DNA of 64,000 nt from an uncultured Lachnospiraceae bacterium (GTDB lineage: Bacteria > Bacillota > Clostridia > Lachnospirales > Lachnospiraceae). Positions 16,350-24,282 of the stretch are shown here, piece by piece. The stretch's first letter is position 1. Each line of letters opens with the position of its first letter. The DNA is taken from the NCBI GenBank assembly GCA_900316855.1, contig ONEK01000017.1, positions 1 to 64,000 on the forward strand, read 5' to 3'. The position numbers were made by a program, and so were the translations under genes. Below the pieces are notes generated by a model, which saw nothing but the letters and a program-made list of their open reading frames with translations, did not search any database and was not told the DNA's origin.

Positions 16350-17969
16350 TCACGCTTTGACGAAGAATCTCGCCTTCATCGCATATTCTGCCGGCACCTC
16401 GATCGTAACGAGAGCCGTATGGTCGAACGCGCCCGAGCTGCGGACACGGACAACCTTTGCATCGCAGACTCTTGATCCGTCTCTTCCGAGGCCGTATCCT
16501 TCGTCTCCCTCCTCCGGCAGCGGCAGGAATTCATACGGAAGTGTCACCGTAGCCTTCCCCGGGCCGGCATCCTCATTGACGAGGAAGATCGCCTGGCCGG
16601 GGCAGGAGGAAACGCACATGCCGCAGTCAATGCAGGCGGAATCCTTCAGGACGACCGGGAGGGACGTGATGTTGCTGCCGATGCTGATGCAGTGCTTCGG
16701 GCACGCATCCTGGCAGGGGTTGCAGGGGATGTTCTGCGTACACTCCATCACGGGGTGAACACCCGCCTTGTGGGTGACACCGGGATAGCGCTCAATCTCA
16801 TCGTCCGCGACAAACCCATGAGTCAGCAGGTTCTCCGATACCGGAATTCCCTCTTCGGTCTTCTCGATCTTCTTTCCGCGGTTTCCGGGAGCAAACATAC
16901 CCTGCCGCAGGCCCTCCAGGGCTTTCTCATTCTGGTCAAAGGCGGTGTCGGCGCCGGCCTTGTCGTCGAAGCCCAGATATTCCGCGACACGGATACCAGC
17001 CATGCGTCCCTCGATCATGGCGGAGGAGGCTTCCTCGATGCCTGCGACATCGCCGACGGCGTAGATGCCGGGTACGGACGTTGCTCCGCTCTCATCCACA
17101 ACAGGGATCTGACCGCCGCCCTTGCCGCTGTTGTCCATTTCGCAGCCTGCCATCTTCAGCAGCTGAGACATCGGGGAGAGACCGACCGCGACGCAGATCG
17201 TATCCACGTCAAAATGCTTCTCTGTTCCCTCGATGAACTGGAAGCGGGAATCAACCTGTGCGATCGTGACACCGGTCACATGGTCCGTGCCCTCTGCCTT
17301 CTTAATTGTGTGGGACAGATAGAACGGGACACCGGTCCTTGCCACCTTGGCGGCATGGACACCATACCCGCCGATCCGGGGCGCCGCATCAACGAGGGCA
17401 ACGACCTCACATCCTGCCTGCAGCAGCTGGAACGAAACGACGAGGCCGACGTTGCCGCTGCCGAGCATGAGGACCTTCCTGCCGGGACGGACACCGTGCA
17501 GGTTCATCAGGGTCTGTGCCGCGCCGGCGCCCATGACACCGGGCAGCGTCCAGCCGTCAAACGTCACCATGTTCTCGCTCGCGCCGGTTGCAACGATGAT
17601 GGCGTCGCCCTTGTAATGGAACACAGCTTCCTTTGCGGAGGTCTCTCCCGCTGTGCCTTCCTCCGGCTCCAGAATCTCGCGGACAACAACCTCCTTGTCC
17701 GGGTAGAGTCCGATGACGGTTGCGGACAGCCTGACTTCAACGCCTGCCTTTTCCGCTTCCCCGAGGAGCTGGCGGCCGATAACGAAGCCGCGGATTTTCG
17801 CCTTGTGTTCCTTCGAGCCGAAAAACTTGTGAATCTGCTTGAACAGCTGTCCGCCGGGGCGGGCGTTCTCATCGAATACGATGACCTTCATGCCGCGCTT
17901 TGCGGCTTCTATGGCTGCGGATAATCCCGACGGCCCTGCTCCGATAATGATGAGATCATATCTTTTCAT
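16350..17969 (-). CDS. FAD/NAD(P) oxidoreductase with C-terminal 2[4Fe-4S] ferredoxin domain
   Basis: 539 residues. Residues 1-340 form a pyridine nucleotide-disulfide oxidoreductase-type unit: IIIGAGPSGLSAAIEAAKRG (FAD), VLMLGSGNVGLVVSFQLLQ (second dinucleotide site) and GIYAVGDVAGIEE. From about 415 two iron-sulphur motifs follow, CTQNIPCNPCQDACPKHCI and CIDCGMCVSSCPGQAI, a bacterial-type ferredoxin domain. Related alpha subunits of opine oxidase, HcnB and hydroxyproline dehydrogenase usually end in a BFD domain instead; that domain is a separate gene here. Electrons could thus pass from the DAO subunit to ferredoxin or NAD. ATG 17969 has AAAGG upstream. A palindromic element lies on each side of the gene. 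Confidence 0.88.
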   Translation of the reverse strand: MKRYDLIIIGAGPSGLSAAIEAAKRGMKVIVFDENARPGGQLFKQIHKFFGSKEHKAKIRGFVIGRQLLGEAEKAGVEVRLSATVIGLYPDKEVVVREILEPEEGTAGETSAKEAVFHYKGDAIIVATGASENMVTFDGWTLPGVMGAGAAQTLMNLHGVRPGRKVLMLGSGNVGLVVSFQLLQAGCEVVALVDAAPRIGGYGVHAAKVARTGVPFYLSHTIKKAEGTDHVTGVTIAQVDSRFQFIEGTEKHFDVDTICVAVGLSPMSQLLKMAGCEMDNSGKGGGQIPVVDESGATSVPGIYAVGDVAGIEEASSAMIEGRMAGIRVAEYLGFDDKAGADTAFDQNEKALEGLRQGMFAPGNRGKKIEKTEEGIPVSENLLTHGFVADDEIERYPGVTHKAGVHPVMECTQNIPCNPCQDACPKHCISIGSNITSLPVVLKDSACIDCGMCVSSCPGQAIFLVNEDAGPGKATVTLPYEFLPLPEEGDEGYGLGRDGSRVCDAKVVRVRSSGAFDHTALVTIEVPAEYAMKARFFVKA

Positions 17970-17985
17970 AACAACTTACCTTTCA

Positions 17986-18038
17986 TGCCTGCGCCGGCAG
18001 GCATCTATCACGGAAAATCCGCGAAGGCGGGTTCCGTG
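17986..18038 (-). repeat. two-hairpin intergenic element, copy A
   Basis: TGCCTGCGCCGGCAGGCA (17986-18003) and CACGGAA..TTCCGTG (18009-18038) around the centre AATCCGCGAAGGCGGGTT. The same centre occurs in the tandem array at 26761-27051, which links the two repeat families. Confidence 0.7.
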
Positions 18039-18078
18039 CCAATTCACACTGTCTGAACGAATCGGAGTCTGAAACAGA

Positions 18079-18417
18079 TCATTGCTTCTCATCCGCAAAC
18101 GGTTTGCTGCTGACACCGTACTGTGTCTCAACCTTCATGCCTTCCTTCAGCATGGTCATGCAGGTGCGCACGTTCGGCTCGCCGTCGACTACCATGACGC
18201 AGTCTGTGCAGCGTCCGATCGCGCAGAAGATGCCCCGCGGAGTGTGCCGCTTCGCCGTATAGCGGTGCACCATGACTCCTGCCGCCTTCAGGGCAGCCGC
18301 GATCGGCTCCCCCTCATAACCCGTCATGTCCCTGCCGTCATAGGTGAAATGAACCAGCTTCCCTTTGGTGTAGTCGCCAAGGATCGGATGTGTCTTGATT
18401 CGCAATGATTCGTCCAT
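18079..18417 (-). CDS. HcnA/SoxA-like [2Fe-2S] ferredoxin subunit
   Basis: 112 residues. A beta-grasp [2Fe-2S] domain is indicated by FTYDGRDMTGYEGEPIAAAL, then CAIGRCTDC and a later cysteine in NVRTCMTML: the C-x5-C-x2-C..C arrangement of the small subunit of HcnABC, opine oxidase and hydroxyproline dehydrogenase complexes. ATG 18417 has AGGAGGAAA just upstream. It is the first gene of the redox operon. Between its start and the promoter at 18579 lie a terminator-like hairpin and element B, so expression may be controlled by attenuation. Confidence 0.82.
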   Translation of the reverse strand: MDESLRIKTHPILGDYTKGKLVHFTYDGRDMTGYEGEPIAAALKAAGVMVHRYTAKRHTPRGIFCAIGRCTDCVMVVDGEPNVRTCMTMLKEGMKVETQYGVSSKPFADEKQ

Positions 18418-18430
18418 CACATTTCCTCCT

Positions 18431-18484
18431 GTGCCTGCGGAGCAGGCACCCATCACGGGAAATGCACGCAGGTGCTTTCCCGTG
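18431..18484 (-). repeat. two-hairpin intergenic element, copy B
   Basis: GTGCCTGCGGAGCAGGCAC (18431-18449) and CACGGGAAA..TTTCCCGTG (18454-18484). It lies in the leader of the redox operon directly before the ribosome binding site. Confidence 0.7.
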
Positions 18485-18502
18485 TATGCTCCTTTGCAGC
18501 GC

Positions 18503-18542
18503 AAAAGGGGCCGTATCCCCTCTTTCAAAGGAATGCGGCCCC
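18503..18542 (-). terminator. terminator/attenuator ahead of the redox operon
   Basis: GGGGCCG (18507-18513) and CGGCCCC (18536-18542) with partial inner pairing; on the minus strand TTTT follows. It is downstream of luxR (likely its terminator) but also about 30 bases downstream of the promoter at 18579-18607, so the redox operon must read through it. Confidence 0.65.
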
Positions 18543-18578
18543 GTTGCCTGCTCTTTATTCACGTCTGCGGATGCTTTT

Positions 18579-18607
18579 ATATTAGGCATTCCGCGCGCGG
18601 CAGACAA
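18579..18607 (-). promoter_or_regulatory. promoter of the redox operon
   Basis: Minus strand TTGTCT (18602-18607), 17 bases, TAATAT (18579-18584). It lies between the luxR stop and the first structural gene; transcription would start near 18572. Confidence 0.5.
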
Positions 18608-18678
18608 TTGCACGGTTTTACGATTTTTCTACTACTTTTGGGTGAGATCCGGAAGGATCCTTCGCCTGCATACCGGAC

Positions 18679-19485
18679 TCATTCTCTCTCGCGGATGGTC
18701 TTGAACAGACCGACCCGGTCGGAGACGCCGATCTTGCGGTAGAGGTTCTGGATATGCTTCTTGAGAGTATTGCCGGTGATGGACAGCTGCGCGCAGATTT
18801 CGTCGGTTTCGCACCCGTCCATGAGCTTGCGCAGCACCGTCTCCTCCCGATGCGTCAGGTCAAAGAGCTGCGCTGCTTCATGGACGGAGGGCTTCTCCTG
18901 GCACAGCTCCTGCTGCTCACGCCTTAGCTCCTCGGCGTCCCGGGAAAGGCGCAGGGACAGGTGATCCTTCAGGCCGTCCACCAGCATGGCGTCATCCCAG
19001 GTGAAGTCCGGTGCGCCGTCCTTCCGGTAGAACGTGGCGGCACCGAGAAACTGTCCGCCGGAAGCCAGCACCATCTGCAGCGAATAGTGCCAGTGGTTGG
19101 GCGCGTACACCTTCCGGAAGTACGGCGTCTCCACCCGTTCCTCGTCGCGCATGATATCGGAGTCGCGGTAGACGATTGCCTTTCCGCCGTACACAATGCC
19201 GCGGCTGTAATCGATGTCGTCGCACTCCGCGGACAGGTTGCCGCGCGTCTTGTAGTACACGGGCAGGACCAGTGAGTCCCTGACTTCGCTCTCTCTGTCC
19301 TCTTTGCCGCAGGCCCCGTCCCCGAATACCTTCCCGCTCAGGAAAAAGTCCGCAGCGTCAATGTCGATGACCGCCGCGAGCTGCTCGAGGAAGCGCCTCC
19401 GCATATCCGTCTCATCAATATCGGCGTAGATGTGATAGATGAGGTTGTTTACAATATTCCATTGATTCGCGTCGAGTGTCAGCAA
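18679..19485 (-). CDS. LuxR-type transcriptional regulator
   Basis: 268 residues. The last 65 residues form a LuxR helix-turn-helix (LTHREETVLRKLMDGCETDE, then QLSITGNTLKKHIQNLYRKI). The first 180 residues look like a GAF-type sensor fold but without a motif I can assign. The start is TTG 19485: no ATG is in frame nearby, and the sequence LTLDANQWNIVNNLIYHIY reads as a true N-terminus. The binding site is weak (GGGAA). Immediate position upstream of the redox operon, same strand, makes it the likely activator of that operon, perhaps responding to the substrate. Confidence 0.8.
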   Translation of the reverse strand: MLTLDANQWNIVNNLIYHIYADIDETDMRRRFLEQLAAVIDIDAADFFLSGKVFGDGACGKEDRESEVRDSLVLPVYYKTRGNLSAECDDIDYSRGIVYGGKAIVYRDSDIMRDEERVETPYFRKVYAPNHWHYSLQMVLASGGQFLGAATFYRKDGAPDFTWDDAMLVDGLKDHLSLRLSRDAEELRREQQELCQEKPSVHEAAQLFDLTHREETVLRKLMDGCETDEICAQLSITGNTLKKHIQNLYRKIGVSDRVGLFKTIRERE

Positions 19486-19551
19486 GGTATGGTTCCCGTT
19501 TGTCTGAACGCAATGGTCTGAACCGGCAGGCCATCGGCTGAATGATTTTGA

Positions 19552-19584
19552 AAAGCTCCGGAAACACGGGGTTTCCGGAGCTTT
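19552..19584 (-). terminator. terminator behind rpsI
   Basis: AAAGCTCCGGAAAC (19552-19565) and GTTTCCGGAGCTTT (19571-19584) form a 14-bp perfect stem; a TTTTC run follows on the minus strand. It closes the rplM-rpsI transcript. Confidence 0.85.
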
Positions 19585-19621
19585 GTATGCTTTTGAATAT
19601 TCTCTTGAAGAAGCTCGGCAA

Positions 19622-20017
19622 TTATCTCTTGGAGAACTGAGGTGCTCTTCTTGCCTTCTTTAAGCCGTACTTCTTTCTTTCCTTCATGCGGGAATCACGG
19701 GTGAGGTAGCCTGCCTTCTTCAGGACGGGTCTGAACTCCTCGTCAGCCTCGTTGAGGGCTCTTGCGATGCCCTGACGGATCGCGCCGGCCTGGCCGGAGG
19801 TTCCGCCGCCCTTTACCGTGATATACGCGTCATACTGATCCGCGGTGTTGGTCGCAGCAAAGGGAGCAACGGCGAGATTTCTTAAGGTCTCGAGTCCGAA
19901 GTACTCCTCGAGGGATCTCTTGTTTACAGTGATATTGCCCTTACCGGGGGTAAGGAAAACCCTTGCTACAGAAGATTTCCTTCTGCCGGTTCCGTAATAT
20001 GTAGTAGTCTTGGCCAT
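19622..20017 (-). CDS. rpsI: 30S ribosomal protein S9
   Basis: 131 residues. Starts [20 protein letters not shown] after a short head, has [21 protein letters not shown] and the conserved end [12 protein letters not shown], whose C-terminal arginine reaches the P-site tRNA. It follows rplM by 22 bases, the universal L13-S9 pair. Ribosome binding site AGGAGGAAAGAT lies before ATG 20017. Confidence 0.98.
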   Translation of the reverse strand: MAKTTTYYGTGRRKSSVARVFLTPGKGNITVNKRSLEEYFGLETLRNLAVAPFAATNTADQYDAYITVKGGGTSGQAGAIRQGIARALNEADEEFRPVLKKAGYLTRDSRMKERKKYGLKKARRAPQFSKR

Positions 20018-20039
20018 TTTATCTTTCCTCCTCCTGCGA

Positions 20040-20474
20040 TTAGAAGTTCAGCTCTTCCGGTTTCTGAGCCGCGTGGTTGTGTTCAGCGCCTTCATATACA
20101 TGAAGCTTGGTGAACATCTGATCGCCGAGCTTTCCGGAAGGAAGCATTCCGCGTACAGCGTGCTCAACAACCCATACGGGCTTCTTGGCCAGCTGCTCAC
20201 GAAGAGGAGTGAGGTGCCATGCGTTGCCGCCGACATATGCGCTGTGGCGGAAATACAGCTTCTCGTCCAGCTTTCTGCCGGTAACCCTGATCTTGGAAGC
20301 GTTGGTGATGATGACATAATCACCGCAGTCCAGGAAGGGTGTGTATACAGGCTTGTTCTTGCCGCGAAGGACATTCGCAACCTCTGAAGCGAGACGTCCC
20401 AGGGTCTTATCTGTAGCGTCAACAACATACCATTTTCTCTCGATGCTGTTTGCGCTGGGAATATAGGTCTTCAT
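20040..20474 (-). CDS. rplM: 50S ribosomal protein L13
   Basis: 144 residues, normal length. Motifs [40 protein letters not shown] and HAVRGMLP identify L13, an early 23S assembly protein. It is the first gene of the rplM-rpsI unit. A leader of about 145 bases with hairpins precedes it (promoter at 20627-20655), consistent with the autoregulated L13 leaders known in Firmicutes; that link is an inference. Confidence 0.98.
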   Translation of the reverse strand: MKTYIPSANSIERKWYVVDATDKTLGRLASEVANVLRGKNKPVYTPFLDCGDYVIITNASKIRVTGRKLDEKLYFRHSAYVGGNAWHLTPLREQLAKKPVWVVEHAVRGMLPSGKLGDQMFTKLHVYEGAEHNHAAQKPEELNF

Positions 20475-20520
20475 TATATTGCCTCCGAATTTTCAAAGTA
20501 CCTTCAAGTCAATCTCATGC

Positions 20521-20620
20521 ATGCGGTTCGCACCAGGCGCGCACAGTTTTCACGGGGCCGGGGAGTCCCGCTATCCCTCCGGAGCCTCCGGAAGGGCAGA
20601 TGTGGTCCTGCCGCACACGT
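20521..20620 (-). promoter_or_regulatory. structured rplM leader, possible L13 leader
   Basis: Between the promoter and rplM the transcript can form a CCCTCCGGA/TCCGGAAGGG hairpin (20575-20596) and a long-range TGCGG/CCGCA pairing across the leader. L13 leaders are established in Firmicutes, but I cannot confirm the consensus by eye. Confidence 0.4.
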
Positions 20621-20626
20621 TTTGAT

Positions 20627-20655
20627 ATTTTAAAGCATTTCGGCAGGGAATGCAA
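20627..20655 (-). promoter_or_regulatory. rplM-rpsI promoter
   Basis: Minus strand TTGCAT (20650-20655), 17 bases, TAAAAT (20627-20632), in the 248-base gap between truA and rplM. Confidence 0.6.
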
Positions 20656-20722
20656 GGGAATTTTGACAGCGGCAGTCCGACAAATCCGGCAGGGAATTCT
20701 TATGTCGGGCTCCGGCATTTTT

Positions 20723-21535
20723 TCAGGGCAGGATCCGGTAATCCGTCAGGATGAGTCCGTTCGCCGGAGCGGTGGGTCCTGCTGCCTGTCGGTCCCGCGC
20801 TTCCAGCATGGTCTTCACATCCTCCGGCTCCCGGAGCCCGCGTCCGACCTCCATCAGCGTCCCGGCGATGATGCGGACCATGTTGTACAAAAAGCCCTTC
20901 CCCTGCACCGTGAGGATGATCTGTCTGGCAAGGTCCTGCTGCGCCGGCTGGTTCTTTTTGCCGTACAGGATGGCCGGGACGGGGAGATTCCGCTCCGAAA
21001 TTTCGATATTTGTGATCTCCCTGACGGTCGTCTGCGCCTGTGTCGCCGCGTTGCAGAACGAGCGGAAATCGTGTTCACCGATAAGGTATTCCGCGCCCTG
21101 ACGCATGCGGCCGACGTCCAGCCTGAAATAGGTATGAACCGCGTAGCGCGTCATGGTCGGGACCGGGATCTGACAGTTCAGGATGTGATATTCGTAGGTC
21201 TTCAGCGTTCTCACATCCCGCGGGTTGAACGTGCGGTCCACCTCGCGGGATTTGCGGATCCGGATGGACTGCGGAAGCCGTGTGTTCAGGGCGGGAGCGT
21301 ATTTCTCCGGCGGGATGGCGGCGTGCGTATCAAAGACCGCGTAGTTGCACAGGGCGTGAACACCCGCGTCCGTGCGGGAGGCACCCTGGAGGTTGATCTG
21401 CTCGCCTGTGAGATCCTCGACAGCCTTCTTCAGTTCTCCCTCAATCGTCGGGATGGCGGGGTCCTTCTGCATCGCCCAGCCGCTGTAGTCCGTCCCGTCG
21501 TAGGCGGTGATGATCATGATGCGCCTGACTGCCAT
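20723..21535 (-). CDS. truA: tRNA pseudouridine(38-40) synthase TruA
   Basis: 270 residues. Isomerises uridines 38-40 in the tRNA anticodon arm. The catalytic aspartate is in SRTDAGVHALCNYAVF; the start IITAYDGTDYSGWAMQ and the late GKGFLYNMVRIIAGTL are typical TruA segments. It lies 14 bases after ecfT, as in many Firmicutes where truA follows the ECF module. The residues SQF/KNQPAQQD region near 210 is a small insertion. Confidence 0.96.
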   Translation of the reverse strand: MAVRRIMIITAYDGTDYSGWAMQKDPAIPTIEGELKKAVEDLTGEQINLQGASRTDAGVHALCNYAVFDTHAAIPPEKYAPALNTRLPQSIRIRKSREVDRTFNPRDVRTLKTYEYHILNCQIPVPTMTRYAVHTYFRLDVGRMRQGAEYLIGEHDFRSFCNAATQAQTTVREITNIEISERNLPVPAILYGKKNQPAQQDLARQIILTVQGKGFLYNMVRIIAGTLMEVGRGLREPEDVKTMLEARDRQAAGPTAPANGLILTDYRILP

Positions 21536-21549
21536 GGTCTTATGCTCCC

Positions 21550-22353
21550 TCAGATTCCCGCAGCACGCAGAACGACGCAGACCGCTGCATAAGCGGCGAG
21601 CACTCCGTAGGCGGTATAGTCACCGGTCCGGTAAACGAGCGGCTTCATCTTCGTCCTGCCCTCGCCGCCCTTGTAGCAGCGGGCCTCCATGGCCATGGCG
21701 AGGTCGTTGGCTCTGCGGAACGCGGAGACAAACAGCGGCACCAGGAGCGGTACAAGGCTGCGGATCTTCTTCATCAGATTCTTCGATTCGAAATCGGCGC
21801 CCCTGGCGATCTGCGCCTTCATGATTTTGTCCGTCTCCTCCATGAGGATCGGGATGAAGCGCAGAGCGATGGACATCATCATGGAGATCTCATGTACCGG
21901 CACGTGGAGCTTCTTCAGCGGCCCCATGACGCTCTCGAGCGCGTCCGTGAGCTGATTGGGCGTTGTGGTCAACGTCATAAGCGACGAACCGATGATGAGG
22001 AAAATCAGCCTCACCGCCATCTTGGTCGCGAAGTCGAGACCCTCATACGTGATTGTCAGCTTCCAGAACGAAACCAGCGTCGTTCCCGGCGTCAGGAACA
22101 GGTTGAACACAACCGTGATGAGCAGGATCAGCAGGATCGGCTTCATGCCGCGCATGATGAAGCCGAACGGCACATGCGACAGGGTAATGAGCACAGCAAC
22201 GAAAACGGCTGCCGCGAGGTACCCGATCCAGGTGTTGACGATAAACAGCGAGATGATATACACAAACGTGCCGATCAGCTTGACTCTCGGGTCCAGCCGG
22301 TGCAGCACGGAGTCTGTCTGGTAATATTGTCCGATCGTAACTCCGTCAAACAT
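21550..22353 (-). CDS. ecfT: ECF transporter transmembrane component EcfT
   Basis: 267 residues with about five or six hydrophobic helices (IGTFVYIISLFIVNTWIGYL, IVLLITVVFN-like segments). EcfT couples the two ATPases to exchangeable vitamin-binding S components. The two coupling motifs are visible: QIARGADFE (canonical A-R-G) and MEARCYKGGEGRT, an A-R-C variant common in Firmicutes. It overlaps ecfA2 by 8 bases. No S component gene is nearby, which fits a shared group II module. Confidence 0.95.
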   Translation of the reverse strand: MFDGVTIGQYYQTDSVLHRLDPRVKLIGTFVYIISLFIVNTWIGYLAAAVFVAVLITLSHVPFGFIMRGMKPILLILLITVVFNLFLTPGTTLVSFWKLTITYEGLDFATKMAVRLIFLIIGSSLMTLTTTPNQLTDALESVMGPLKKLHVPVHEISMMMSIALRFIPILMEETDKIMKAQIARGADFESKNLMKKIRSLVPLLVPLFVSAFRRANDLAMAMEARCYKGGEGRTKMKPLVYRTGDYTAYGVLAAYAAVCVVLRAAGI

Positions 22354-23203
22354 TGAGTTCTCTCCGATGCTTCAGAATCTCCGCGGCAGCCTGTTCCACC
22401 GTCAGGGCAGTCGTATTCACATCCAGGCCGCACTCCTTCAGGTACTGCATGATATACATGACCTGGGGCGCGGCGAGGCCGATGCCTTCGAGCTCGCGGT
22501 AGCGGGCAAAGACCCGCTCCGGTGTATCGTCCATCATGATTTTCCCCGCGTTCATCACAAGGATCCGGTCGGCGTACTCCGCGACGTCATCCATGGAATG
22601 ACTGACGAGGACAATCGTCATGTTGAGGCTGCGCTTCATATCCCGGACCATGTCGAGGATCTCGTCCCTGCCTTTGGGATCGAGGCCTGCCGTCGGCTCG
22701 TCGAGGATGAGGATCTGCGGATGCATGGCGAGAACGCCCGCAATCGCCGCGCGCCTCTGCTGTCCGCCGGAGAGGTCAAACGGCGATGCCTTCCAGAATT
22801 CCTCCGGCAGAAACGTCTGCCGCAGGGCTTCCTTCGCCCTCTTCTCACATTCCGCGTCCGAAAGGCCCAGGTTCTTCGGACCGAACATGACGTCCGTCAG
22901 CACGTCGGTCTCAAACAGCTGGTGCTCCGGGTACTGGAACACCAGTCCGACCCTGCTGCGCAGCTCCTTCTTATTGTATCCGTCAGCGTGAATGTCCTGG
23001 TCATCCCAGTACACGTGTCCTGTCGTCGGCTTCAGCAGGCCGTTCAGCATCTGCACGAACGTCGACTTGCCTGAGCCCGTATGGCCCACGAGGCCGATGA
23101 ACTGGCCGTCCGGTATGTCCACGCTGATATGATCCAGGGCATTGACCGCCATGGCGGTTCCCTGTTCATACACATAGGTTATATCATCGATCCTGAGCAT
23201 CAC
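22346..23203 (-). CDS. ecfA2: ECF transporter ATPase EcfA2
   Basis: 285 residues. ABC ATPase: Walker A GHTGSGKST, signature LSGGQQRRAAIAGVLA, Walker B ILILDEPTAGLD, and a switch histidine in LVSHSMDDV. It is the second ATPase of the group II ECF module and would pair with EcfA1. It overlaps ecfA1 by 20 bases and ecfT by 8, indicating translational coupling. ATG 23203; MLRIDDITYVYEQG is a usual EcfA2 head. Confidence 0.95.
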   Translation of the reverse strand: MMLRIDDITYVYEQGTAMAVNALDHISVDIPDGQFIGLVGHTGSGKSTFVQMLNGLLKPTTGHVYWDDQDIHADGYNKKELRSRVGLVFQYPEHQLFETDVLTDVMFGPKNLGLSDAECEKRAKEALRQTFLPEEFWKASPFDLSGGQQRRAAIAGVLAMHPQILILDEPTAGLDPKGRDEILDMVRDMKRSLNMTIVLVSHSMDDVAEYADRILVMNAGKIMMDDTPERVFARYRELEGIGLAAPQVMYIMQYLKECGLDVNTTALTVEQAAAEILKHRRELNV

Positions 23204-24062
23204 TCACTCCTGAAAGTCCCAGTGCCTGTGCCAGCTCTTCCTTCGTCAGTATGCCCTCGGGCAGGGGAATGCCGCTCTTTCGCAGCTCATGCGCCAGCAG
23301 CGTCACCTTCGGGACATCCAGATGCAGCTGCTGCATTTCCTCCACATGGGCGAACACCTCCCGCGGCGTCCCCTGCAGGGCGATTTTCCCCTCGTCCATG
23401 ACGAAGATGTGATCCGCGTAGATTGCTTCCTCCATGTGATGGGTGATCAGGATGATCGTGATCTTCTCGACATCATTGAGGGCCCTTGCCGCGCGTATGA
23501 CCTCGTGGCGTCCGCCGGGATCCAGCATGGCGGTCGGCTCATCCATGATGATGCACTTGGGGTGCATGGCGATGACGCCGGCAATGGAGACACGCTGCTT
23601 CTGGCCGCCGGAGAGGCGGTTCGGAGACTTTTTGCGGAATTCCCACATCCCGACGGTTTTCAGTGCCTCCTCGACGCGCTCCCATATTTCCGCGGTCGGA
23701 ACACCGAGGTTTTCGGGCCCGAAGCCCACGTCCTCCTCCACGACCTGGCCGATGATCTGGTTGTCGGGGTTCTGGAAGATCATGCCGGCTTCCTGCCGGA
23801 TGGTCCACAGCTTCAGGTCGTCGTCCGTCTTCATGCCGTCGACCCACACGGCGCCCTCTGTCGGATACAGCAGGGCATTCAGGTGCTTCGCAAGCGTCGA
23901 CTTGCCCGACCCGTTGTGCCCGAGGACCGCAATGAACTCGCCTGGCTGCACATCGAGGCTCACGCCGTCCACCGCACGCACGGTGCCCGATACATTTCCC
24001 TCATCATCCCGCACCTCGTAATCATGTACGAGCTGCTCGGTTTTAATCATACTGTTATCCAT
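23184..24062 (-). CDS. ecfA1: ECF transporter ATPase EcfA1
   Basis: 292 residues. Walker A GHNGSGKSTLAKHL, Q-loop ..IFQNPDNQIIGQ, signature LSGGQKQRVSIAGVIA, Walker B CIIMDEPTAMLD, switch HHMEEAI. First gene of the ecfA1-ecfA2-ecfT-truA unit. ATG 24062 lacks a strong ribosome binding site; ATG 24050 is an alternative. The 57-nt dispersed repeat lies only 7 bases upstream of the start, and a terminator (24212-24247) separates it from rplQ, so it probably has its own promoter. Confidence 0.94.
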   Translation of the reverse strand: MDNSMIKTEQLVHDYEVRDDEGNVSGTVRAVDGVSLDVQPGEFIAVLGHNGSGKSTLAKHLNALLYPTEGAVWVDGMKTDDDLKLWTIRQEAGMIFQNPDNQIIGQVVEEDVGFGPENLGVPTAEIWERVEEALKTVGMWEFRKKSPNRLSGGQKQRVSIAGVIAMHPKCIIMDEPTAMLDPGGRHEVIRAARALNDVEKITIILITHHMEEAIYADHIFVMDEGKIALQGTPREVFAHVEEMQQLHLDVPKVTLLAHELRKSGIPLPEGILTKEELAQALGLSGVSDAQDR

Positions 24063-24069
24063 AGATTAA

Positions 24070-24126
24070 GATTAAGGTGTCAATAGTATTTTTCAAGGCA
24101 AAATGACATACGAATTGCTTCGCAGC
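24070..24126. repeat. 57-nt dispersed repeat, copy 1
   Basis: Identical to 42937-42993 except for one base (CAATAG here, CAAAAG there). Copy 1 lies directly before ecfA1, copy 2 beyond the 3' end of putP. It contains AAGGTGTCAA and ACGAATTGCTTCGCAGC. Confidence 0.75.
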
Positions 24127-24211
24127 ATCGCACGGGAAGTACGCACAGGCCGTGAATGCATCCCTAAGAGATTAGCAGAAATCAACCGGATTGAAAAGTC
24201 CGCATACAGCA

Positions 24212-24247
24212 AAATCTCCGGATGGTTCGAATCCCATCCGGAGATTT
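24212..24247 (-). terminator. terminator of the alpha operon
   Basis: AAATCTCCGGATGG (24212-24225) and CCATCCGGAGATTT (24234-24247), a 14-bp perfect stem with TTTT at its minus-strand 3' side, 36 bases after the rplQ stop. Confidence 0.88.
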
Positions 24248-24282
24248 GTGAATTCCGCTGATGCCTTTCGGAAGCCTGAAGA

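Noticed and set aside
18543..18578. Riboswitch ahead of the redox operon
   Set aside because: The leader before the terminator is only about 30 bases and lacks glycine, lysine, guanidine or T-box signatures that I could recognise.
24070..24126. 57-nt repeat as a common promoter
   Set aside because: TTGACA is present on the minus strand, but no -10 follows at the right distance in either copy.
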